39,844 nt of DNA from Planctomycetota bacterium (GCA_024230295.1 JAAERN010000010.1:1-39844), one strand, 5' to 3'. Counted from the first letter of the stretch, positions 27,301 to 35,503 are shown. The notes: generated from the sequence alone by a model not told the origin. Program-made: numbers and translations.

Positions 27301-27465
27301 GCCACTTCGCTGGAAGGCTCGATCAAGGCGCTGAACGGCCGCTTGAGCAATGATGCTTATGTGCAGAAGGCCCCCGCTCATTTGGTTGAGGAAACACGCT
27401 CGCAACTCCAACAGGCCGAAGCGGATCTCGCCGCAACCCAAGCCGCCATCGAGGCACTGTCTTGA
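24364..27465 (+). CDS. valS: Valyl-tRNA synthetase
   Basis: This 1033-residue class I synthetase charges tRNA-Val. HIGH-type motif PPPNVTSALHLGHA is at residues 50-63, editing-domain motifs include MLGDTAVAINP and TPAHDPNDWDIG, and KMSKS is exact at 616-620. The anticodon-binding domain starts at NRNFANKTWN-like GRNFANKTWNAVRF, and the C-terminal coiled coil typical of ValRS covers about the last 60 residues. An insertion of roughly 64 residues (about 655-718) sits between the KMSKS loop and the anticodon-binding domain, beginning LVDPHSGETFEPEF. ATG 24364 was chosen over the long open upstream frame, which lies antisense to the TPR gene. The stop overlaps the next gene. Confidence 0.95.
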   Translation: MSTVHSKASLPRAYTPAESEPAIRQQWRDAGLGHAEPPEAGGACYSIVLPPPNVTSALHLGHALNSTLQDILVRYHRMRGAATLWMPGTDHAGIATQSVVEKRLLQSGTRRVDLGREAFVDRAKAWKDEYEAVILGQLRELGASCDWDRTRFTMDPVCTVAVRHAFFQLFKDDLIERGKRLVNWDPATQTALADDEVEMEEVAGHMWYLRYPLDDGGGHVTVATTRPETMLGDTAVAINPADPRAESLRGRSVILPIVGRRIPIVEDDYVVMPGADGDAKAEYATGFLKVTPAHDPNDWDIGLRHDLEVINIMAPDATISDRHGWEDVSPEAKQFVGMSREAAREAIVAWFKDAGLLENIRDYSHSVGHSYRSHVPIEPYLSDQWYVRVTDDRLRGAALRSMVNDQYEGDRDQSDRPDDGGIRFTPPRYAKTFQQWHENLRDWCISRQLWWGHRIPVWTLEVPLQDDLPDAPLSPPPAGCTLPMCDVQDDALCVRISADRADDTVRILACVDRDRPDLEAALGEAGFEQDPDVLDTWFSSALWPMSTMGWPDPSAFPDTEGLLDAFNPTNVLCTAREIITLWVSRMVMFNRYFLDGRIPFRDVYIHPMVQDGHGQKMSKSLGNGVDPRDIIHSHGTDALRLVMAQIATATQDVRLGVDLVDPHSGETFEPEFIMTSAGHRVAAPVQKSPSVDGAEMVTVYGLLAGETPDDARPLAKNTSSRFDVGRNFANKTWNAVRFALGRIESPATEVDMQSLSLPDRWMCSRLAAAFEAAEKALAEYRFSHYAEVVYDIVWRDFCDWYLEAIKPTIGKDQSQQRVLLSVLDALLRLLHPVCPFVTEAAWPHLRVFGERTLPGLELPDADMAACAAWPRIASSLRDENAERETERLQRLVGEVRRARSENDVPVKAEIALLALPGLIDLADASADLLAAMCRIAEIKPRGDASPAGMLAFAMDGEEVLLDLAGGVDPEAESLRLQTKATSLEGSIKALNGRLSNDAYVQKAPAHLVEETRSQLQQAEADLAATQAAIEALS

Positions 27466-28397
27466 ACGCCCGCTGCTGGCTGCCGATTGTTCTTGGACTT
27501 CTTGCAGGCTGTAGTGCCCCTCATCCTCGGCAGATGCTCCTGGGGACGATGCCCGACGAGTCTCCGATTCCGTGCGGCGCGTGTACCAGTGCGCCCTGGA
27601 CCTGCATGGGCTTTGAAGGCGTGCGTCTTCGTACAACGCGGTGGGATATCTGCACGACCATCTTGATTCCGCGATTGCATGAGCGGTTGCCCGTTGCGCT
27701 TGAGTCGGCACTTGAGACCATGCGGGCAACACTCGATAGCGACGAACTGGCGCTACCAGAGCCGCGAGAACTCATGACCACGTGTCTGATGAGCGATCGG
27801 AGGCAGTGGTCCAATTTGGCTTCGGTGCTTCACCCACAGCACGCCGCCGCCATGCAGGGGCTGAGCCGAGGCGGATTCACTGCAAAAGGCGTCGCTGTGC
27901 TCTACGACATCGATCACCGAGCGCATTGCCGGGACACGATTTCGCTGGCCCTTCACGAGGGCTGGCACCAGTATGCCCAGACCGCGCTTCGCAGCCCACT
28001 TCCGCCATGGCTCGATGAAGGACTGGCCACGGTCATGGAGGGCTATCGCCTGAAGATCGACGGCATCGAAATCGACCATGCCGCCAACCGCCAGCGATCG
28101 CGCCGAGCGTGGTGGATGATTCGAAGGGGCCGAATGCAGCCGCTCGCCGAGTTCACCAGTGACGATCCTCACGCAGCGATGGCTCGGGGCCGCAGCGCCC
28201 TGCTTGACTACTACGCGCAGGCATGGGCCCTGACCCGGTATCTGATGAGCAGCAATGAGGGGCTGGCGGAAGTCCGAGCAATTCTTGAAGGTGCTGCTGC
28301 CGGGGCTACAGTCTCGCACCAACGTCTAAGTACAGAGCATGACCAGGCATTTCTGGACTGGTGCGCAGCCTCCTTGCAACCGTCCTGGTGGCATTGA
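27462..28397 (+). CDS. Lipoprotein with gluzincin-type HExxH metallopeptidase motif
   Basis: This 311-residue protein has lipoprotein signal LPIVLGLLAGC with lipobox Cys17. The motif LALHEGWHQYAQ gives HExxH at residues 165-169 (His165, Glu166, His169), and a downstream glutamate (Glu186) is in PPWLDEGLATVMEG, as in gluzincin peptidases such as DUF1570-type planctomycete proteins. The rest is helical. TTG 27462 is the start that gives a correctly placed signal peptide; it overlaps the valS stop in TTGA. It is likely co-transcribed with valS. The protease substrate is unknown. Confidence 0.75.
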   Translation: MNARCWLPIVLGLLAGCSAPHPRQMLLGTMPDESPIPCGACTSAPWTCMGFEGVRLRTTRWDICTTILIPRLHERLPVALESALETMRATLDSDELALPEPRELMTTCLMSDRRQWSNLASVLHPQHAAAMQGLSRGGFTAKGVAVLYDIDHRAHCRDTISLALHEGWHQYAQTALRSPLPPWLDEGLATVMEGYRLKIDGIEIDHAANRQRSRRAWWMIRRGRMQPLAEFTSDDPHAAMARGRSALLDYYAQAWALTRYLMSSNEGLAEVRAILEGAAAGATVSHQRLSTEHDQAFLDWCAASLQPSWWH

Positions 28398-28471
28398 TTG
28401 CCAATCTATCCCTCTGCAAGAGGCTTCCAAGAGTATCTCTATACTGTGCACCCCGCCCGACCTTACACGCC

Positions 28472-28966
28472 ATGACGCAGCAGCAATCACCACTGATCAG
28501 ATTCGCCACCGAGAAGGACATCCCGGTCCTGCGCGAGCTCTTCGAGGCAGGCGTGTACGAGGGGCAAGTACACATCAACGACACCGGGGCCGATATCGAG
28601 CAACTCGACGATGCCTACTTCAGTGAGGCCGCCCAAGGGTGTTTCTGGGTAGCGACGGCCGGCGAAGAGATTGCCGGAATGATCGGGGTCCAGCGGATGG
28701 ATGACTCCGTCGCCGAAATGCGCCGATTACGGGTTCGGCCGCAGTTCCGCCGCCAAGGCATTGCCTCGGCACTCCTTGAGCATGCGATTCGATTCTGCCG
28801 GGAGCGTGATTATCTCAAAGTGGTCCTTGATGTCCGAGTCGAGCGGCAGCCCGCCATCCAACTGTTCGAGAAGTTCGGATTCTACCTTTCCCGGGTGCGA
28901 GAGCACGACGGCCGACGAACGCTCGATTTCTTCGTCGATCTCTACTCCGACCCACGCGGAGAATGA
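28472..28966 (+). CDS. GNAT-family N-acetyltransferase
   Basis: This 164-residue protein is a GNAT acetyltransferase. The acetyl-CoA pyrophosphate-binding signature is RRLRVRPQFRRQGIASALL (Q/RxxGxG/A type), followed by the AIQLFEKFGFYLSRVRE motif of the C-terminal half. ATG 28472 was preferred over an upstream ATG 28361 that lies inside the preceding gene's reading frame. TATACT (28440-28445) is a candidate -10. The stop overlaps the next gene in ATGATGA-like fashion. A diverged fragment of a homologous gene occurs at 33356-33574. Confidence 0.88.
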   Translation: MTQQQSPLIRFATEKDIPVLRELFEAGVYEGQVHINDTGADIEQLDDAYFSEAAQGCFWVATAGEEIAGMIGVQRMDDSVAEMRRLRVRPQFRRQGIASALLEHAIRFCRERDYLKVVLDVRVERQPAIQLFEKFGFYLSRVREHDGRRTLDFFVDLYSDPRGE

Positions 28967-30294
28967 TGCCACACAGTATGTGCCGACAACTGATCCGCCC
29001 AATCTCGGCAGGACGCTCACTGCTCACGATGGCTGTGGTCGCGTTTCTTCCAGCGTGTGGCAGCCCGCCGAGTCAACCTGCGACGACCTCCCACGGAGGC
29101 GAACACCTCACAACCGGTGAGGCGCTCTCGGCGGATCCCGACGAACTTCGGCAGGATCTTCTGCTCCAACTCCAGGACCGCACCGGGCGGTTCATCAACC
29201 TGCTCGACGGCGAGATCGGTGTCGTGTTGCGGGCGAGGGATCTGACTAATGCCCAGCGCAGCTGGCTGCGCACGATGCGCACCGATGCGACGCAGGGAAT
29301 CCTCTGGGCGATTCAGCAGGAAGATGTTGTTGACTCTGAAATCGAAACGTTGTTCTTCTCGAGGCTACTCCACCGCCTGAAGTCGGAGCAAGCGGTGGCG
29401 ATCTTCGACGCCACCAGCGCCAAGTCCATCGACGACATGCTCCAGCGGGCAGAAGACATCTTCTGGACCCCCGTTCGAGACACGCTTGGCGACTGGGCAG
29501 TGCGAATCGAATCGGCCGCGGACCAGTTTGCCGCTCACCATCCCGATACCCCTTCGATTGCCTTTGCAAGTAGCGATCTGTATGTGGTCGCCGACGACAC
29601 GGCCCATGCCAATCTCATTGACCTCTTTGGTCTCGACGCGCGGCTGGAACTTGCGGCGCAAGGAATTGGGTACCTCAACCAAACTGCAGACCGCGCAGTA
29701 TTTCTCGCCGAATTCCTGCCGAGACTGCTGACGATGTATGGCGAGTCGGCACTGGGCGATCTAATTGACGGCATCAGCACTGGCGACCTGGCTTTGCTTC
29801 CAGCCCAATTGTCCAAGATCGCCGACTCGCTGCGCAGCGCCTTGGCCGAGCGTCAAGAGGCGCTCGCCATGTCACTGCACGATGCTGCCGAGCGTCTCCA
29901 GGTGGCCCTGACGGGCCTCGATAGCGACCTTGCCCGGCACATTTCTTCTGTGGACGACGCCATCAGCCAACAAGTTGAGGTACTGGCCACGAGATTGGAT
30001 CGGCTCAACGAGAGCGGTGAACAACTTGCCCTCGCCATGGGCTCGCTCGAAGAGGACATCGAGCAGTTGGCGGCGAATGTCGATCGACTTGCCGCAAGCA
30101 TCGAGCAGATTCCCGAAGATATCGCGGCAACATTGGCAGACCCACCACCGGCGACGGCGAAGTTCTTGGAGGCTGCTGAACGGCGGTTTGGTTGGAGCAT
30201 CGGGCTCATGATTATCGGCGCGATGGTCGGAAGCGTGCTGGCCTCAACGGTGGTGCTGCTTCTTGGCTTACGAATGCGATCGCCGCGGGCGTAA
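28963..30294 (+). CDS. Coiled-coil lipoprotein with C-terminal membrane segment
   Basis: This 443-residue protein begins with a lipoprotein-like signal (LLTMAVVAFLPAC, lipobox Cys32). The middle is helical. Residues about 270-390 have strong heptad pattern (LSKIADSLRSALAERQEAL, DRLNESGEQLALAMGSLEEDI, EQLAANVDRLAASIEQI), indicating a long coiled coil. A transmembrane segment near 413-438 (IGLMIIGAMVGSVLASTVVLLLGL) precedes a short basic tail. The combination of a lipid anchor and a C-terminal helix suggests an envelope-spanning or membrane-bridging protein. No family was recognised. ATG 28963 overlaps the GNAT stop. Confidence 0.75.
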   Translation: MMPHSMCRQLIRPISAGRSLLTMAVVAFLPACGSPPSQPATTSHGGEHLTTGEALSADPDELRQDLLLQLQDRTGRFINLLDGEIGVVLRARDLTNAQRSWLRTMRTDATQGILWAIQQEDVVDSEIETLFFSRLLHRLKSEQAVAIFDATSAKSIDDMLQRAEDIFWTPVRDTLGDWAVRIESAADQFAAHHPDTPSIAFASSDLYVVADDTAHANLIDLFGLDARLELAAQGIGYLNQTADRAVFLAEFLPRLLTMYGESALGDLIDGISTGDLALLPAQLSKIADSLRSALAERQEALAMSLHDAAERLQVALTGLDSDLARHISSVDDAISQQVEVLATRLDRLNESGEQLALAMGSLEEDIEQLAANVDRLAASIEQIPEDIAATLADPPPATAKFLEAAERRFGWSIGLMIIGAMVGSVLASTVVLLLGLRMRSPRA

Positions 30295-30367
30295 TGGTTT
30301 TGTGGGGTTTCGCCTGTGCGGAACACCTTTGCCATTCCTGCATTGAGAAAGCATGGTCGCACCGGGG

Positions 30368-32197
30368 CTAACACGGGCCCCAGGCTTCGAGGATGGCTGC
30401 GAGGTCGACCATGTCAACAACGCCCGAGTCGTCGACATCGCTTGCCGTGCTGTCACCCCAATCGACCATCACCATGAGCAGGTCTTCGACGCCCACAGCG
30501 CCGTCGAGCGTGATGTCAGGGCAGTCGAGAGGACATGTCTCAGCAATCGTCACACCGCCGAAATCAGCCCATGAGCCACCGATTTGATCAATCGTATTGC
30601 ACCAGATGGTGCTCTCCAGAATCGACACTGGGACACTGGAGTCTGAGTAGATGCCTCCGCCGGCTGGTGCATCATTTCGTGCGATCACCGATTCGACCAC
30701 CAAGACGATGCTGTCGTTGAATGTGTAAATGCCACCACCAAAGACCGTGCCGGTATTGCTGCTGAGACTGCACTGAATCAATGACACGGTTGCGTCCGAG
30801 CCAGCAATGACCGCGCCCCCATACGGGGCATAATTGTAATCCAAGGCCGAGTCAACAATCGACACGTCGCTGCCACTCGATACTCGAATCGCCCCGCCAG
30901 CAGACGATGACTCATTGCTCACGATCGTGCAGTCGACGAAGGCTGGACTGCTTTGTACGCATTCGACGCCGCCACCCGACATCCCGGGAGACCATCCTGC
31001 GACATTTTCAGAGATGATGCAGCCGGTGACAATCGGATTGGAGGAGTCTGTGCAAGAGAGTCCCCCGCCATTGCCCAGCGACTCGGTGCCGTCATCGGAC
31101 GAGTTCCTCCAAATGGTGCAATCCGTAATCGTCGGGCTGCTGCTGTTGTCGCATTGAATTCCACCGCCCAGCCCTCCAACGATGCTGTTGTTTTGAATCC
31201 AACAGTTGGTGACACTGCCGTCACTGTCGTCGAAACCAAGTCCGCCACCCGTATTCTCAGCGATCATGCATCCCCAGAGCAGGCCGGACGCACCTGCCGA
31301 GAACTGAATACCCGCCGGGGCATCATCTTCGGTGTTGTCATTCTGGGAAATGTCGCAGTTGATGAGCGTCACGTCGCTCGCGTCCGCCCAGACACCGACG
31401 CCGCGGCCGGGGGCCACATTTCCGATGATGTCGCAGTCTGAAAAGGTCGCCGAGCAGCCTATTGCGCAGTACACGCCTCCGCCGCCCCACGGCCAGTAGG
31501 TTGCCGTATTCAAGGAGATGCTGCAGTTGGAAAATACTGGATTGGAATTCGTGTAAATCGCCACACCACCTCCGAGCGATGTGGTGTTGTTTTCGATGAT
31601 GCAATCCATGAACGTCGGATTGCACGATGACGAGCACATGACACCTCCGCCGCCGAAGTTCGCCGAGTTGCTACTCACGGTGCATCCGATGAAAATGGGG
31701 CTCGAATTGTCGATGCATGCGATACCGCCGCCGCTGTTGCCGGTTTCGTTGTCTGTGAGAACACACCCCGTGACCGTTGGGCTGGAACTGGCATTGCACA
31801 GTATGCCTGCACCTAGATCAAACTCTTCCCAGCCAAAGGAAATGGTAAACCCTTCGATGACAGTCGAAGCAGTTTCGCCGGAGTCGCACCGAATGACGAG
31901 CCGAGTTGACTCGCCACTAATAATCGTCTTGGCAGCAGTGCCGCTTGCCCGAAGCGTGACAGCTTTGCCCAGCATGTCGACGACTTCATTACCCGACCCG
32001 GTGTAGACCCCCGGCGCCACCACAATCTCATCGCCAGAAAAATTCGCCGCGTTGACCGCAGACTGAATATCCATGAAGTCTGCGCCACCGCTGTCGTCAA
32101 CAGTCCATATCTCTGCCGTCGCCGCGGCCGAGCAAACTGCAATCGAAATTCCTACGACGATATGAGCCGCAGCACTGCGGCGATCAATCCAATGCAT
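30368..32197 (-). CDS. Secreted right-handed beta-helix protein with C-terminal GC-type dockerin (paralogue 1)
   Basis: This 609-residue exported protein has a signal peptide ending SAAATAE. The N-terminal motif WTVDDSGGADFMDIQSAV resembles the start of polymorphic outer-membrane/pectate-lyase-like repeat proteins. About fifteen repeats of the form SSPTVTGCVLTDNETGNSGGG build a right-handed parallel beta-helix with Asn/Gly/Ser-rich turns. A dockerin at the C-terminus (ITLDGAVGVEDLLMVMVDWGD, then DVDDSGVVDMVDLAAILEAWGPC) is of GC type. GGAG lies 8 bases before ATG 32197. It is a clear paralogue of 33571-35400 with identical domain order and the same length. Confidence 0.88.
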   Translation of the reverse strand: MHWIDRRSAAAHIVVGISIAVCSAAATAEIWTVDDSGGADFMDIQSAVNAANFSGDEIVVAPGVYTGSGNEVVDMLGKAVTLRASGTAAKTIISGESTRLVIRCDSGETASTVIEGFTISFGWEEFDLGAGILCNASSSPTVTGCVLTDNETGNSGGGIACIDNSSPIFIGCTVSSNSANFGGGGVMCSSSCNPTFMDCIIENNTTSLGGGVAIYTNSNPVFSNCSISLNTATYWPWGGGGVYCAIGCSATFSDCDIIGNVAPGRGVGVWADASDVTLINCDISQNDNTEDDAPAGIQFSAGASGLLWGCMIAENTGGGLGFDDSDGSVTNCWIQNNSIVGGLGGGIQCDNSSSPTITDCTIWRNSSDDGTESLGNGGGLSCTDSSNPIVTGCIISENVAGWSPGMSGGGVECVQSSPAFVDCTIVSNESSSAGGAIRVSSGSDVSIVDSALDYNYAPYGGAVIAGSDATVSLIQCSLSSNTGTVFGGGIYTFNDSIVLVVESVIARNDAPAGGGIYSDSSVPVSILESTIWCNTIDQIGGSWADFGGVTIAETCPLDCPDITLDGAVGVEDLLMVMVDWGDSTASDVDDSGVVDMVDLAAILEAWGPC

Positions 32198-32611
32198 GCC
32201 AAAACTCCGGCGATTGGTCCGATGGGTGCGCCCCTACCTCGAGGCACCTCATCTCATCTATGTCGGACATTCACAGGCATGTGGTTCAATTCGATAGAAC
32301 CGGGGCCAGAGTACGGCAGATGTCACCTGGTTGCGGTGGATAACACCGGCGGCAGATGATTCGGCCGTTCAATGCGGGTTGCGCAGTCCACTTTGATGCC
32401 ACTGGACTTCACGGGGCCCAACCTAAAAAGCATGCTGCTACCCCGCTTGTCGGTGGAATAAACTCGCCATTTCCACCGGGAGAGTGGCTCTTGACGCAAT
32501 CTATGAATTTTGATGGCAAAAATCGCTACTCGCTCGGGTAGGCTGCGGTCTTGGTACTTCCGGAACGTATCTGGGGGGCTCACTGGGGCTTGAACAAAGG
32601 GAAGAGATGAC
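32198..32611. other. Intergenic region between beta-helix 1 and PEP-CTERM gene 1
   Basis: This 414-bp gap separates divergent genes and holds no supported coding region. A 12-base motif CTTGGTACTTCC at 32550-32561 recurs in the upstream region of the second PEP-CTERM gene. A weak inverted repeat AGTCCA/TGGACT lies near 32390-32408. Confidence 0.5.
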
Positions 32612-33151
32612 ATGAATACTCGAAATGTATGCGTAGGAATCGCCGCGTTGGCAGCGTCCGCTGGAATGGCGTGTGGCAACATGCTGCTCAACGGTGACTT
32701 TGAGTCTGGACAACTGACGCCGTGGTTCGCTAGCAGCGGCGGCCCGTGGATCACCATGGACGAATCACATAGCGGCGTGTACTGCGCAGCGGGCTACGCT
32801 GGTGACGCCATTCGGCAGGACTTCTCACCGATCGCAACCGCGGACATCTCAGAAGTGTCCATTTGGATCAAGCGTGAAGGCGGCGCGTTCAATTCGTACA
32901 GTTTCTTTTACGACGATGGCACAGCGGACGGCTATCTGATTAACAACATCGGAGGCGGCGACGGCTGGCTCATGTACGAAATGACCCAAAATCTCGTGGT
33001 TGGCAAGAACCTCGTCGGCTTCCAGATCTACGGAACCTCGGCAGGCCCCTCCTACATGGACGACGTACGCATCGAAGGCGTGCCGGCACCAGCTGCGCTC
33101 GCAGTGATGGGGATCGCGGGTCTTGCTGGTGGTCGCCGCCGCCGCCGCTGA
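32612..33151 (+). CDS. PEP-CTERM-like secreted protein 1
   Basis: This 179-residue protein has a signal peptide (residues 1-22) and a Gly/Asn/Asp-rich beta-sandwich-like body (LLNGDFESGQLTPWF, YMDDVRIEGV), a pattern common in carbohydrate-binding-like exosortase substrates. The C-terminal tail has PAPAALAVMGIAGLAGG followed by five arginines. That is a proline start, a single hydrophobic helix and a basic end, as in PEP-CTERM sorting signals. A GGGAAGAG lies before ATG 32612. No exosortase or EpsH homologue is in the window. It is likely exported, processed and anchored or released. Confidence 0.85.
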   Translation: MNTRNVCVGIAALAASAGMACGNMLLNGDFESGQLTPWFASSGGPWITMDESHSGVYCAAGYAGDAIRQDFSPIATADISEVSIWIKREGGAFNSYSFFYDDGTADGYLINNIGGGDGWLMYEMTQNLVVGKNLVGFQIYGTSAGPSYMDDVRIEGVPAPAALAVMGIAGLAGGRRRRR

Positions 33152-33208
33152 ACGCCGCGCAGTGAAAGAGGCATACGCGGGCGCAATGCACGGTATAGAA
33201 GGCGGATT

Positions 33209-33229
33209 CAGATACTGGGGCAGTATCTG
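33209..33229. repeat. Perfect 9-bp hairpin
   Basis: CAGATACTG (33209-33217) and CAGTATCTG (33221-33229) enclose GGG. It lies between the PEP-CTERM gene stop and the dockerin remnant, so it may act as a transcription end in one or both directions. No T-run follows. Confidence 0.5.
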
Positions 33230-33244
33230 ACCCAACACCCCCGT

Positions 33245-33274
33245 AATTGCGGAGGTGCTGTGGGGCGATGGTTT
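33245..33274. repeat. Copy 1 of a 30-bp repeat that can fold
   Basis: AATTGCGGAGGTGCTGTGG starts a 30-bp block that is 28/30 identical to 35652-35681. On the minus strand it can pair with flanking sequence into an 8-bp stem (CACCTCCG with CGGGGGTG, one wobble). It directly follows the dockerin remnant stop, like a terminator of that lost gene. Confidence 0.55.
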
Positions 33275-33284
33275 GTTATGAGGG

Positions 33285-33359
33285 CTATGGGCAGGGGGCC
33301 CAGTTGGCAATCACAGTGAGCAGGTCGTTGACCAACACTTCGCCATCACCGCCGACGTC
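33285..33359 (-). pseudogene. Dockerin tail remnant
   Basis: Translating the minus strand gives DVGGDGEVLVNDLLTVIANWAPCP then a stop. This is the final repeat of a GC-type dockerin with no start, no signal peptide and no upstream domain. It abuts the GNAT fragment at about 33356-33362, a likely recombination junction. Confidence 0.7.
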
Positions 33360-33574
33360 GCTGAGGCATTGCGTCATCGCTGTTGGAGCATGCAATACGA
33401 CTTTGCCGTGAGAAGGATTATCTCAAGGTCGTGCTTGATGTCCGAGTCGAACGCCAGCCTGCAATCCAACTCTTCGAGAAGTTTGGTTTCTACCTCTCGA
33501 AGGTCCGTGAGCAAGACGGGCGTCGAACGCTCGACTTCTTCGTGGAAGGTGCACTGCAGACCAGAACGCGCTAG
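33356..33574 (+). pseudogene. 3' fragment of a GNAT acetyltransferase gene
   Basis: Reading in frame, the segment encodes RR, a TGA stop in place of Gln, then GIASSLLEHAIRLCRE and KVVLDVRVERQPAIQLFEKF and on to DGRRTLDFFVE. This is about 90% identical in protein to the C-terminal half of the intact GNAT at 28472-28966. Most base differences are in third positions, so the source gene was under selection while diverging. The N-terminal half, start codon and native C-terminus are missing, so it should be non-functional. It ends at the beta-helix 2 stop in overlapping CTAG. Confidence 0.8.
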
Positions 33575-35400
33575 GAACATGTTCCCCAGGCTTCGATGAC
33601 TGCCAGCAGATCAATCATGTCAACGACTCCAGACGCATCGACGTCGCTCGATGTGGCCTCGCCCCAGTCAGTCAGCACAGCCATGAGATCCTCGACACCA
33701 ACGCTGCCATCGAGCGTGATATCCGGGCAATCAAGAGGGCACGTCTCGGCAATGAGGACGCCGCCGAGGTCATTCCAATCTCCATGCGTCTGATCTGAGG
33801 TGTTGCACCACACGGTGCTCTCCAGTAACGATGCCCCTCCATCATCAGACAACAGGCCACCACCCTCGGGGGCATCGTTCCATGCGATTGTTGCATTGAT
33901 GCATACCGCGGCACCGTTTTTCTTGGCGTACATCCCACCGCCACTGACTGCTGCCACGTTGCTGGAGAGATCGCAACTTTCTACAAGAAGCATTGAGAAA
34001 TCATCATTGAATATCGCTCCGCCGTAGGGCGATGTATTGAAACTCATTGTCGAATTGAAAAAGGATGCATTGCCATCTTCGAGATACACAGCGCCGCCTG
34101 CTCCGGTTGCCGTGTTGCTGTTGAGAACACAATCAACAAAGGTAGGACTGCTGCTATCGGCGTACACGCCACCTCCAAAGACCCCCGCCTCCCACCCAGC
34201 AATGTTTTCTGAGATGACACAACGGGACACGGCTGGGCTTGACTCGCCTAGGCAGGCAAGTCCCCCTCCACCCCCCACCGAACGATCGAATGCTGAATCG
34301 CTTGAGTTTCGCCAAATCGTGCAATCTGTAATGGTCGGACTACTCCCGTTGTCGCAGCGGATCCCCCCGCCTTTGCCGCCCGCCATGACATTGTCTTGCA
34401 CCCACGTTCTGCTGATATGTCCGGAACTGTCATCGAATCCAATACCGCCGCCAGAGTTCTCCGCGATCAAGCAGCCTCGTATAATGGCGACAGATTCCAT
34501 ATTCAGTTGTATGCCTCCTGCCGCATCTCCAAAGATGTTTGTGTTGCCAGTAATGTCACAATCGGTCAGCGTGATGTCGCTCGCGAAAGCGATCACTCCG
34601 GCGCCGTACCCAGGGGCTTCATTGTCGGCAATGACACACTCTGAAAATGTGATATGAGCATTCGTGTCAGAGTAGACGCCGCCCCCCCCATATCCTTCTG
34701 AGGTCGCACTGTTTCCCGTGACTCGGCAATCCGAAAAGAAGGGTTTTGATGATGAAGTCGCAGCGATACCGCCGCCGATAGAAGCCGGGTCGTTGTCGAT
34801 GATGTCGCACGCAATAAATAGAGGTTGACTTGATGAACTGCAATACACACCGCTTCCATTGGAATTGGCGCTATTGGCATTGAATTCACAGTCGATGAAA
34901 GTGGGATGTGACTGATTTTCCATTGAAACACCACCGCCATTGACATCAGTCGAGTTCAGCGTAAAGACACACCCTGTCACCGTCGGGCTCGCCGTCACGC
35001 ACCTCATTCCCCCCCCATGATCCAACGTGATGGAGCAGTGCCGAATGGTAAAACCGTCGATGATCGTGGTCGCTGTCTCACCATCGCTGCACATAATTCC
35101 TCGACGCAATGATTCGCCGTCAATGATCGTCTCGGCCGCCGTTCCACTTGCCTGCAGTGTCACAGCCTTTCCGAGCATATCCACGACTTCAGAACCAACG
35201 CCCGTGTAGATGCCAGGAGCCACGATGATCGTGTCGCCTTGGCTCGCTGCACTGATCGCTGATTGAATATCCAAGAAGTCGGCGCCGCCACCACCGTTGA
35301 CTGTCCATGTCTCCGCGATGGCTGGAAACGCGATGAGGGACAACGCAAGGATTGAAGTGGCCAAAGACACTTCAGCGGAGCGACGAGGTATCAGGACCAT
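33571..35400 (-). CDS. Secreted right-handed beta-helix protein with C-terminal GC-type dockerin (paralogue 2)
   Basis: This 609-residue protein is the paralogue of 30368-32197. It has a signal peptide (to FPAIAE), WTVNGGGGADFLDIQSAI, repeated beta-helix turns (ASPTVTGCVFTLNSTDVNGGG and similar) and a C-terminal GC-type dockerin (ITLDGSVGVEDLMAVLTDWGE, DVDASGVVDMIDLLAVIEAWGTCS). ATG 35400 was chosen over ATG 35430 because GGGAG lies 8 bases upstream and the length then equals the paralogue. It is likely displayed on the cell surface. The role could be adhesion or glycan binding, but no catalytic residues were recognised. Confidence 0.88.
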   Translation of the reverse strand: MVLIPRRSAEVSLATSILALSLIAFPAIAETWTVNGGGGADFLDIQSAISAASQGDTIIVAPGIYTGVGSEVVDMLGKAVTLQASGTAAETIIDGESLRRGIMCSDGETATTIIDGFTIRHCSITLDHGGGMRCVTASPTVTGCVFTLNSTDVNGGGVSMENQSHPTFIDCEFNANSANSNGSGVYCSSSSQPLFIACDIIDNDPASIGGGIAATSSSKPFFSDCRVTGNSATSEGYGGGGVYSDTNAHITFSECVIADNEAPGYGAGVIAFASDITLTDCDITGNTNIFGDAAGGIQLNMESVAIIRGCLIAENSGGGIGFDDSSGHISRTWVQDNVMAGGKGGGIRCDNGSSPTITDCTIWRNSSDSAFDRSVGGGGGLACLGESSPAVSRCVISENIAGWEAGVFGGGVYADSSSPTFVDCVLNSNTATGAGGAVYLEDGNASFFNSTMSFNTSPYGGAIFNDDFSMLLVESCDLSSNVAAVSGGGMYAKKNGAAVCINATIAWNDAPEGGGLLSDDGGASLLESTVWCNTSDQTHGDWNDLGGVLIAETCPLDCPDITLDGSVGVEDLMAVLTDWGEATSSDVDASGVVDMIDLLAVIEAWGTCS

Positions 35401-35503
35401 GTGGTTTCTCCCATTTCTCGTCACCAGCATACGTTGAGAAATGCTGCGGCTTCATGATGGCCCCGCGATCTTCTCGAGCGGCAACCAGTTTGGCGCAGAG
35501 CCA

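Noticed and set aside
33209-33274. Integron attC site
   Set aside because: An RYYYAAC-like left end (ACCCAAC) is seen, but the matching GTTRRRY right end fails and no integrase gene is present.
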